Translations under genes and position numbers: made by a program
Notes under the pieces: model-generated
Told to the model about the DNA's origin: nothing
Seen by the model: only the letters and a program-made list of their open reading frames with translations
The model's database searches: none
NCBI GenBank assembly: GCA_032988165.1
Contig: JANTQF010000437.1
Span: 1 to 25,933 of the forward strand
Length of the DNA: 25,933 nucleotides
Direction of reading: 5' to 3'
Origin: Emmonsiellopsis sp. PD_33
Lineage: Eukaryota > Ascomycota > Eurotiomycetes > Onygenales > Ajellomycetaceae
Shown: piece after piece, positions 18,119-25,933 of the stretch
Layout: every line of letters begins with the position of its first letter
How positions within the stretch are numbered: the first letter of the stretch is position 1

Positions 18119-19597
18119 ATGTCTCTCACGGAGTCTTCGCCTTTGGAGGCAGCGAGAATTGCCTCGGAAGCATCCCGACACCTCGCGACCCTGTCAGGAT
18201 CTGCGCGAAATGACGCTCTCGACCTGCTGTATACCGCTCTCTCGGACAAAAAAGATATCATCCTGGAGGCAAACGCACGGGACATAGCACTTGCCACGAA
18301 AGCAGCGGAAAGCGGCGACCTGAGCAAAAGTATACTCAAGAGGCTAGATTTAGGACGCCCTGGGAAGTATGAGGATATGTTGAAGGGTATTCTCGACGTG
18401 CGCGATCTGGAAGACCCTAGTAAGCCGAGTTTGAGTCATTCACACTTCTACGAACCGCTTCTAATTGCTTGATAGTCGGGAAGGTTTCGCTACGGACGCT
18501 TTTGGACGATGACCTGATTCTCGAAAGAGTGGCGTGTCCAATAGGAGTCTTGCTTATAATATTTGAGGCCCGTCCAGAAGTGATTGTCAATATCGCCGCT
18601 CTTTCGATCAAGTCAGGAAACGCAGCCATCCTGAAAGGTACGTTATGAATGCCACTCATTCCGTGCGAGTCTTCTAATATCCATTCTAGGGGGAAAGGAA
18701 TCGACGGAATCTTTCGTCACCATATCTAATGTTATTGCCGAAGCGATATCCAAATCGCAAGTCCCGAATGCTTCAATTCAGCTGGTGAAGACGAGAGATG
18801 CCATTCTTCCTCTTCTCGCCCAGGATAAATACATCGACCTTGTCATTCCTCGCGGATCGAACGAACTCGTCCGCCATGTGAAGGCCAATACCAAGATTCC
18901 TGTTCTTGGCCATGCGGATGGAATTTGCTCAGTATATCTCCATTCCGATGCCGACACAGATATGGCCGTGAAGGTTATAGTTGACTCTAAAACCGGGTAT
19001 CCAGCGGCATGTAATGCCGTGGAAACTCTTTTGGTCAACGAAGATGCGTTGTCGGTTCAACTACCCGCTGTCGCCGACGCACTGCTCGCCAAGGGTGTTA
19101 CTCTGCGTTGTGACAAATTGTCGAAACTTGCCCTTCGAAAAGCTCTTGTGGATTCACATGTAGCGGACCTGCAGGATGCAACGGACGACGACTACCATAC
19201 CGAGTATCTAGACCTCATACTCGCTATTAAGACGGTCCAGTCTACTTCTCAACAAGATTCGGTGGCCGCTGCAATTGATCATATAAACACGCACTCGTCG
19301 AAACACACAGACGTCATTCTAACCTCATCCAAAAGTACTGCAGACCGGTTCCTGGCTGGCGTCGATAGCGCTGGCGTTTATTGGAATGCGAGCAGTCGAT
19401 TGGCTGACGGTATGAGATATGGGTTTGGTACTGAAGTCGGAATCAGCACGAATAAAATCCACTCAAGGGGACCCGTTGGCCTAGAGGGTTTGACTATCTA
19501 CAAATATCTAATTCGAGGCAACGGCCATGCCGCGGGCGATTATTTTGAGGGCCAGGGCGGAAAGGCTTGGAAACATAAAAAGTTGAGCGTCGAGTAA
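18119..19597 (+). CDS. PRO2: Gamma-glutamyl phosphate reductase (glutamate-5-semialdehyde dehydrogenase)
   Basis: Three exons: 18119-18419, 18476-18637 and 18690-19597, encoding 456 residues, the length of yeast Pro2. Introns are 56 and 52 bp, GT-AG. The enzyme reduces gamma-glutamyl phosphate with NADPH to glutamate-5-semialdehyde, the second step of proline synthesis, in the cytosol. It belongs to the aldehyde dehydrogenase superfamily. Visible family segments are P-I-G-V-L-L-I-I-F-E-A-R-P-E-V near residue 125, N-A-A-I-L-K-G-G at the second splice join, the P-R-G-S-N-E-L-V loop, the active-site cysteine at about residue 262 (Y-P-A-A-C-N-A), and G-T-E-V-G-I-S-T-N-K-I-H near the end followed by G-P-V-G-L-E-G-L. 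Intron 1 contains a perfect TGAGTCAT (18432-18439), the binding sequence of Gcn4/CpcA, which suggests cross-pathway control. The start is preceded by CACA and followed by an open frame to the first donor. Confidence 0.96.
18432..18439. promoter_or_regulatory. Gcn4/CpcA-type site in PRO2 intron 1
   Basis: TGAGTCAT (ATGACTCA on the other strand) is a perfect match to the general amino acid control element bound by Gcn4 in yeast and CpcA/cpc-1 in filamentous fungi. It lies 13 bases into the first intron of an amino acid biosynthesis gene and not in the upstream promoter. Function is inferred. Confidence 0.5.
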
Positions 19598-19936
19598 GCG
19601 AATAGAAGTTTCTGTGAACAGTCGTAAACCATACAGAGGAAACTAAAAAAACGCAATGGTAGACATTAGGATTGACATATTCTCCCCTCTTTATCTCAAG
19701 TGCTGGGCCGCATATTGTAAAATACTTCACAGTTGGACTAAAGATTTTCTGGCCAGAACCAGCGAATTTGGACACAAAACAATATTGAATACCAGCGACA
19801 CACCAAAGGGGAAATCTTTTTTTGTTGAAACATCAATGATCATGGGCTCATTCAATCTGACTAGAAATTTAAATGGCTAATCACAAGCCCGTCACATATG
19901 TGTTGCAGAACCCGAATAATAACCCATAGAAAACAC
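19598..19936. other. Convergent 3' flank between PRO2 and RPL18
   Basis: These 339 bases lie between the two stop codons and show no gene or structured RNA. Two short open frames overlap on opposite strands without family resemblance. The stretch is moderately AT-rich, as expected of two 3' UTRs. Confidence 0.5.
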
Positions 19937-20765
19937 CTAGACCTTGAAGCCACGCGACCGTCTCCGTCCACGAGCCCTCTCGAATTTCCGACCCTTGCTC
20001 TCGACGTATGGTTTCTACACGAAAGTGTTAGTCTATAGTTCAGGAACACGGCATGTACGGCCATATTCGATAATGTCATCTCACCTTTCCGCTGTGTGGG
20101 CCAAAGCCAAAGTGCTTGACAGCCTCTCTGGCGTTCTTGGGACCGCGCAACAACACAGTGTTCGCACCAGTGGGGGCTCTCAGGGCGAGCTGGTCCAGAG
20201 TCAACGTCTCACCACCGGCCTTCTCGATTCTGGCTCTGGCGGTCGAAGTGAATCGAAGAGCGGCAACCGACATCTTGGGGACGTTCAGAAGGCGGTTGTC
20301 ATCTGTGATCGTGCCAACAACAACAATGGTCTTTCCCTTGTTCGATTCACCCTCTTGGACTCCAGCGGTGGATACGAGGCGGGAGAGGGAGACGGGTGGG
20401 CGGTTGATGCGGGACATGAAAAGACGGCGAAGGATGACCTTGTTGAAGTTGGAGTCCGTCCGACCTGCGAAAAATTTCATCGTTGGTATTTTTTTTCGTC
20501 TCCATTACTTTCCCCAAACGGCAGAGCTCTCAGAACGGAATTGGCTTACGAGCAAGGAAGCGATACAACTTCACCAAAAGCTGAAGATAGACATTGTCGC
20601 TCTTCGGAGCCTTGCGGTGGGTGCTCCGGACATGGTGACGGTCCAAATCGATACCTGCGATGTGAGCACAGAAGTGGTTAGTTTTTCTCCAGCATCGGGG
20701 CCATTTGGCTCAAAAAAGTGCAATTATCCAAAGCGATCGAGAAGGGTTGTATGTTGCTTACCCAT
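19937..20765 (-). CDS. RPL18: 60S ribosomal protein eL18 (L18)
   Basis: Four exons on the minus strand: 20762-20765, 20550-20654, 20085-20464 and 19937-20014, encoding 188 residues. Introns are 107, 85 and 70 bp, all GT-AG. The first exon carries only ATGG, so the start codon is almost alone, a frequent arrangement in ribosomal protein genes. The protein begins M-G-I-D-L-D-R-H-H-V-R-S-T-H-R-K-A-P, has L-F-M-S-R-I-N-R-P-P-V-S and G-G-E-T-L-T-L-D-Q-L-A, and ends G-R-R-R-S-R-G-F-K-V, all diagnostic of eL18. It is a structural protein of the large ribosomal subunit. An insertion-like V-S-T-A-G-V-Q-E-G-E-S-N-K follows S-R-L. An AACCCTA box lies upstream at 20879-20885. The open frame that extends upstream of exon 3 runs into intron 2 and is not the N-terminus. 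Confidence 0.97.
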
Positions 20766-20878
20766 GGCTGCTGCGGGAAATGGATACCGTTGTTAAAGCT
20801 GACTTCTGCACCGATGCGATAATCGAAGACGTTCAATGATTTTGGTGATAGTATTTTGAGGCTGGAGTGTGCGGGCAT

Positions 20879-20885
20879 AACCCTA
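20879..20885 (-). promoter_or_regulatory. AACCCTA/TAGGGTT box upstream of RPL18
   Basis: TAGGGTT on the RPL18 strand lies 114 bases before the start codon. Telomere-like TAGGGTT boxes, bound by Tbf1-type factors, are a known feature of many fungal ribosomal protein promoters. The single copy here fits that pattern but binding is inferred. Confidence 0.5.
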
Positions 20886-21461
20886 CGCTAGCCGTTCTGG
20901 GACGCCTCGCTCGGCCCTCCTGGCCACCGCCAAGACCGAAACCTTGCCAAGCGCAGATTGACGCGTAGCCCAGCTGGGCGGGTAATAGCCGGTAAGCGCC
21001 GGGCCCGACGACAACACCCTTGCAGTTAATGTAGCAGTCCCAGAGGTTTGGCGGAAATCCTGTTGGGTTTTTATTCTTTCTGATTGCAAATAACAATTGA
21101 CCAAAATGTATGTACATTCATGAACCTGGCGCTGTATTAAAACCGTCTAGTATAAGCCCCAAGGCCCCACACTATTCCATCTCTAAAATGATGTTCATAT
21201 CTAATCACAAACAATCCCACTCGACTGTGGGGAAGTATACAGAAAATGAGGGAGGAGAGTCTCCCGGACAAACCAACAAAGCAGAATCCAGGTACATGTC
21301 TGAAATGGGGGAGCGATATGTAGCAAGATCTAAGAAGCCGCCATGTTCAAAAAATCCGTACAGTTCACAAAAGACACACAAAGTTACGCAGTGTATGTTG
21401 CAACGACAGCTGTATATGAAAGCAAAGTATGGCGCTTTGTCGCCATCGGCGCTCCAAAACT
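20886..21461. other. RPL18 promoter and 3' flank of the carrier gene
   Basis: The part from 20886 to about 21060 is GC-rich and is the RPL18 upstream region. The part from about 21060 to 21461 is more AT-rich and contains only open frames with no family resemblance; it is likely the 3' UTR of the mitochondrial carrier. I see no additional gene. Confidence 0.45.
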
Positions 21462-22861
21462 CTAATCGCTCTCACTTAGTCCAATCAAAAAGTCTCGTGT
21501 CAGCTCGAAGCTGACCCAACTACTCGCCATGCTTGGTGCCACCTTCAGTAAGTTAGGGACAATCCCTTTATACAGTCCCCGAACCCCTTCTTGGGAGACT
21601 ATCATTTTGACGGCGCCCCAAACTGAGGTATACTGGTACCCCAGCCCTGACATGGTATTGACTTGGAATCGCCTGCGAAGCACGTCACTACAACCAATGG
21701 TAAGCATACGGACAAGGAGGTAGGTTGGACGGGCTTACAATGGATATGTGCATGTCTGCGCAACCGCGCCTGATATCGCGCCAGCTAGCAGCTTGCGATA
21801 AGGGCTTGGGTTTAGCTCTCCGTCAGGGGTCAGGTACTTTCGTACCGACTCGTACGTCATAAAATTTAAGCCAACCTTTATAGCCAGATTCGTCAGTATA
21901 TATGGAGAGGGGAACTTCTTTAATCCACTGAAAAAGCTCACATAAGGGGCGACCCCAGCAACGGTGGGTATTATTCCGCGATAAAGAGCAAGAAAACCGC
22001 CTTCATTTCGGTACATTAATCGCATGGTCTGAAACATTCCGGGGAGCTGCCGCTGTTGTTCCGTACGAAGTTCGGCAAAGGACGCTGATTGGATCGAGAG
22101 ACGCGTTCTTACGATATCCAATGGATATGTGATCGTGACGGATGTGATACCCGCCATACCTCCACAAAGTAGGCGTTGTATAGCGTTTAGGTCGGCTCCA
22201 GGGGTAGGTTCGGCTAGCTGTGTTAAACGGTTAGCAGGGAGAACATCTTATGGCTAAGATTACCAGCACACCCTTCAGCTATCATGATAGAGTTGTATGT
22301 GGTATATTTAAATGCGACGTGAATGTTACCTTTTTATATACGCTATAGCTTCCGAATTGCACAGCAGAATAAGGGATAATGCGGATACAATTCGTTCCGT
22401 TGCCACGCATGAAGCCCCGCCAACCTTCTTCTCTGCCTATTTTTACCAGAGCTTTCCATATCGATAGTTTATATTCTGTTCTGCCAACACTCTGAATCTG
22501 AAGCAAAATCTTCAGCCTTTCGAGAGGGGACACTATCGTTCGCGATATTGCCCCGGCCATCCCTCCTGCGATGAACGCTGCGACAAATGGATCGGATAGG
22601 CCGTTCTGCGCTTGTTTAAGAATAGGGTTTGGAGCGTTGGAAATAGATTCCTGGATTCTGTTAATAGGACCCTTCGAATTTTGGGGTGGTAGAGATATGG
22701 TGCGGTGGAATGTGTACAGGAAGAAAGGTCCAGGCTGGGTATCATACTTTGGAGGCTGGTTCGGATTTGCCTGCTGGCAACGAGGTTATGTTTCTCAAGG
22801 GTGGATGAGAATCACTACTGGAAGCTTCATTTTGAGCTCCATCGCCACGGGTAAGGCTCAT
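21462..22861 (-). CDS. Mitochondrial carrier (SLC25 family), YPR011C-like
   Basis: Five exons on the minus strand: 22748-22861, 22330-22671, 21942-22217, 21739-21875 and 21462-21687, giving 364 residues. Introns are 76, 112, 66 and 51 bp. Three carrier repeats are complete, with the signature motifs S-P-L-E-R-L-K (about residue 86), Y-P-L-D-I-V-R (about 183) and Y-P-F-D-V-L-R (about 288), each followed by the matching G-x-x-x-L-Y-R/K-G segment. It sits in the inner mitochondrial membrane as six transmembrane helices. The sequence, including I-R-I-I-P-Y-S-A-V-Q-F-G-S-Y and the third repeat, is closest to the fungal group of yeast YPR011C, reported to carry adenosine 5'-phosphosulfate and PAPS. 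Substrate is inferred from the family. The start at 22861 gives a 65-residue leader before repeat 1; an in-frame ATG at 22999 would add 46 residues. The first intron has no obvious CTAAC site, so that join is the least certain. Confidence 0.88.
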
Positions 22862-23831
22862 CGTGAGAGCCCCGGAAAACCAATATTCCAGCGAAAGGGC
22901 GATTGACCCGTGAAAAGAAATCAAGCCGAGGCGCTTTGGACGAGGAGCTCGCGTTGCCTGAAGGTGCCGGATATCTCGTTCATCAGGCGAGGACGACACA
23001 CAGCCTCGTGGGTGGATTTATTGACAGTCCTTGTTCCGCCGGATATATCGTAACGGCGAGAGTTTATAGGCGTATTTCGGCAACGATTGTCTGAACACTG
23101 CACAGGCCATGGAAAAGTGTCCGCAAGCAGTCTTTGTAAAATTCGATTTCTAGTGGCTCATAGAAAAGTCCAAGCGCGGATCGACTTGACGAATCGGGGG
23201 GGGGGGGAGGGGGAAATATCAAAGGGTCGGGATATATATAGGTTGCAAGCTAATAAAGCCCTTTGATTTCTGAGCTGGTCAGATGGACGAGCCTGGATTT
23301 GGCGTTGAATGAGTGGAGATTGGAGATTGAACAAAGGCGGCGGACAAGGAACACAACGGTATCAATTGCACTGCACGCGAAGGAATGATAGAGATCTGGA
23401 GATATCACAACAGTCGCAGCAATGTCCTCAAGAATCCCGTCGTCGAGCTCCCGATGCTGCTGAGACGCTCAATATTGCGATGGCAGTCGTTTTCGCCGGT
23501 AGATCTATTTTCCGGCCTGCTGTCCACGTGACTGGGCTGGCGTGTAACGTACGGTATCGTCTGGGCGCCACATGCGGTTCCATGGGGTTCCGTACGGTAC
23601 CGACAATACACGCTGTTTTGTTCGTCGTCACCTTCGTCCATCAACAATTTCTGTCTCCATCCAACCTCATTGACCTCTCTGCACCAACATCTCCCCGTCA
23701 CCATCTCCATCTCCCTCTGCTTGTCCGCTTGGGCCTGCATCTCCCCAAGCCGCTCTGACTGAGTATCGCTTGTCTGTGCCCCTTCTAACTCGCCTGGTTG
23801 GCTTTTCGTGCTTTTCAGCTCCCCCTTCACA
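22862..23831. promoter_or_regulatory. Divergent promoter between the carrier and SR-protein genes
   Basis: This 970-bp gap contains no gene I can support. It has a G12-A-G5 run at 23196-23213, a CGTACGGTA(T/C)CG pair (about 23549 and 23591) and a long pyrimidine-rich stretch from about 23640 to 23830 leading into the SR-protein start codon. Open frames on both strands are biased by these simple sequences and are not convincing. Confidence 0.45.
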
Positions 23832-24907
23832 ATGTCGCGTGGCGGGACTACTCTCTATGTCACTGGTTTCGGCCACGGCACTCGCGCTCGAGAACTAGCC
23901 TACGAATTCGAACGGTATGTCCCATTCGTCGATACTCCCTTGCCGATAAACCCGCGGACGGTCCCTCCTCTTCTTCGTTCGTCTTGACTCGAAAAAACGT
24001 GATGCCGATACCTCTCTCCCTCCCTCCCCCCCTTACCTGGCTCCCGATCGCACGGCCTTACCGGCGCTTTCTTTCCTGAATCTTCCACCATTACAGTCCT
24101 CGGAATGGTTCCCCGAGACCCTGAATCACGTTTTCTCTACTCTACAGTTTCCTATCCGTTTCCCTCAGTTCCTGTCTCTCTTGTTTCGTCGCGGTAACTT
24201 GGGTCAAGCATATCATCGTGTAAGGCGCTAACCTGTCCGTTGAAGATATGGCCGGCTTGTTCGCTGCGACATCCCAGCACCGCGTACCGCCGCAAGCCGT
24301 CTGTAAGTCTCCTGTCATCTCCGGTATTAAAGTCGATTTCGGAGCGAGCTAACGCTTCCTGTAGCTTTGCCTTTGTTGAGTATGAGAGTCGCCGTGACGC
24401 TGATGATGCGTATCATGAAATGCACAACAAGCGCATCGGTCGTGATGACCTCCTAAAGATTGAGGTAAGTATCGCGGATTGGGCACCGATTCGATTCTCC
24501 TAACGCCTCAATAGTGGGCACGCACACCTCCATCTGCATCCTGGCGTTTCGATTCTGGTCGTGACCGCCAGACTCGCCGTGACCGTTCTCCTCCTCGACG
24601 TGGAGGCCGCTCTCCGTCCCCCCGTAGAGCTCGTGGAGACTATTCGCCTCGCAAGGATGATCGTCGGGACCGCGACTACGATAGACGCGATCGTGACCGC
24701 TCCCGTAGCCCCGATGACCGGGATCGGGAGCGGGATCTGAAGGACGATCGCGATAGACGTGATGAGGACCGCGAGAACGGAACCAATGGCGATGACAGGA
24801 AAGGTATGACTATCATGGCAGAAACAATTCGGATTAATGCTAACTGTTCCTCAGTACCTTTGGATTCTCCCACCCCTGCTCACGATGAACTGGATACTGC
24901 TGAGTAA
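23832..24907 (+). CDS. srp1: SR-type pre-mRNA splicing factor, Srp1-like
   Basis: Five exons: 23832-23914, 24246-24302, 24365-24464, 24515-24803 and 24855-24907, encoding 193 residues. Introns are 331, 62, 50 and 51 bp, GT-AG with CTAAC branch sites. One RNA recognition motif spans about residues 6-82, with RNP2 T-L-Y-V-T-G-F and RNP1-type L-F-A-F-V-E-Y-E. It is followed by W-A-R-T-P-P and an Arg/Ser/Asp-rich tail with many R-D, R-S and S-P dipeptides, then an acidic end (D-E-L-D-T-A-E). The R-A-R-E-L-A-Y-E-F-E and C-D-I-P-A-P-R segments match the fission yeast Srp1 type. SR proteins bind exonic enhancers and help recruit the spliceosome in the nucleus. Intron 1 is much longer than any other intron in the window and reads into a stop if retained. 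Assignment to the SR family is secure, and to Srp1 in particular likely. Confidence 0.9.
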
Positions 24908-25440
24908 ATTGTGTTTTGCCATCCTAATCCTGCCATATCCTCTATATTTTGTGAAACGATTGATGGTGGTAATTTGCTCGGCGGTAACCTGTCATGCTTC
25001 GGATTCTAAGCTAGGTGCTGGGTAGGAGCTGCGGCTATGAAGCCCTCTGGGCAAGCATATCCAGTGACTGCTGCTCCATTATCGGTATTTCTTTTAAAAT
25101 ATATCCAATCACATCCCTGTACCTTCTCCCTATTTTAAAATTCTGTCTAAGTATTCTTACTTTTCACCTTCGCTGTTAAACTGAGCTGAGAGACCATGTT
25201 TTGTTAATGGGGGAAGCCTTGTTTAGTACTATGAACTGTTCACAGACATGTCAGTGTTACTATCAGGCTGCCTTTTAATTCTTTCCGCCTTTTGTTTTTT
25301 TGTTTTTAGATACGGTTTAGTTACAATTCAGAATGACAGATTTGCAGCTGGCTTTGTGTCAAGTGACTGATTATCCTACCATACCGGAATCTAGTGGCAT
25401 CCTTCAACGCTGGATTTACGGTTGATCTGCCATCTATATA
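24908..25440. other. 3' flank of the SR-protein gene
   Basis: This AT-moderate stretch contains T-rich runs (about 25290-25310) and no supported gene. The short open frame crossing the last exon of the SR gene is accidental. Confidence 0.45.
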
Positions 25441-25457
25441 GAATCCACTGTCCTGTC

Positions 25458-25491
25458 AACTGACTGTCAACTTCCAATTAAACAGTCAGTT
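25458..25491. repeat. Inverted repeat AACTGACTGT / ACAGTCAGTT
   Basis: A 10-bp perfect inverted repeat (25458-25467 and 25482-25491) encloses a 14-base loop. It sits in AT-richer sequence with further gtcaac/ctgtcaa words. It may be part of a decayed transposon end. Confidence 0.5.
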
Positions 25492-25680
25492 AATGGTCAA
25501 ATCATATAAAACATACCATTTAATCCACATCTCATATATCTTGATGGTAGGGAATGAATTAACAGTCTATAGTATCTTAATGTCAAGTAGAATCTTGACC
25601 TAGTAGTAGTTAAATTGACCGCTGGCACCCACCCAGGCAGAGCCTCCTTCCATCTCCCTTCTTCCATCTATCTTCTCTTC

Positions 25681-25696
25681 ATTTGAAGCTTCAAAT
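25681..25696. repeat. 16-bp perfect palindrome
   Basis: ATTTGAAGCTTCAAAT reads the same on both strands. It lies 64 bases before the GGT/AGT microsatellite. No function is evident. Confidence 0.5.
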
Positions 25697-25759
25697 CTGC
25701 CTGCTAACCTGATATTAACCTGCCTGCTAACCTGCTTACCAACCTATGTACTGACCATA

Positions 25760-25933
<174 letters not shown>

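Noticed and set aside
19944..20796. Two long open frames on the plus strand opposite RPL18
   Set aside because: They are antisense shadows of the RPL18 exons, which match the eL18 family throughout.
22862..22999. Upstream in-frame start for the mitochondrial carrier at 22999
   Set aside because: The extra 46 residues show no family resemblance and no typical carrier has such a long leader. It remains possible, so transcript 5' ends would decide.

Overview
The window looks like nuclear DNA of a filamentous ascomycete, most likely order Onygenales (Ajellomycetaceae such as Blastomyces or a relative). This is inferred from protein style, short GT-AG introns with CTAAC/CTGAC branch sites, and an AT-rich block whose repeat copies differ mainly by C-to-T and G-to-A changes, as expected of repeat-induced point mutation (RIP). 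I could not run a search, so the genus is a guess.

Layout. Positions 1-7680 are an AT-rich graveyard of transposons. It holds at least three overlapping internal copies of one Ty3/gypsy-type element on the minus strand, four recognisable LTRs plus fragments (full LTRs about 319 bp, TG...CA ends), a LINE-like RNase H relic, a 25-bp tandem repeat and a hairpin. From 7687 the composition switches sharply to ordinary gene-dense DNA with eight spliced genes: TRAPPC2L/Tca17-like (-), NDUFS7 complex I subunit (+), a large MIT-domain protein (+), ISU1 Fe-S scaffold (+), CSN3 COP9 signalosome subunit (-), PRO2 gamma-glutamyl phosphate reductase (+), RPL18 (-), a YPR011C-like mitochondrial carrier (-) and an Srp1-like SR splicing factor (+) (nine models counting TRAPPC2L). 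The last 900 bases become AT-richer again and end in a long GTG/GTA microsatellite that runs off the window.

How the genes relate. They are housekeeping genes and not a cluster. NDUFS7 and ISU1 both belong to mitochondrial Fe-S biology and share an 8-bp TCACATGA promoter motif. The carrier is also mitochondrial. Divergent pairs share promoters (TRAPPC2L/NDUFS7, CSN3/PRO2, carrier/SR factor) and convergent pairs share 3' flanks (ISU1/CSN3, PRO2/RPL18).

The most striking observation is the first intron of ISU1. Conserved protein sequence is restored exactly only if the intron runs from AT to AC (14388-14460), with an otherwise U2-like donor (ATAAGT) and branch site (CTAAC). A perfect Gcn4/CpcA-type site inside PRO2 intron 1, and the same motif in the less decayed retrotransposon LTRs, are also worth checking.
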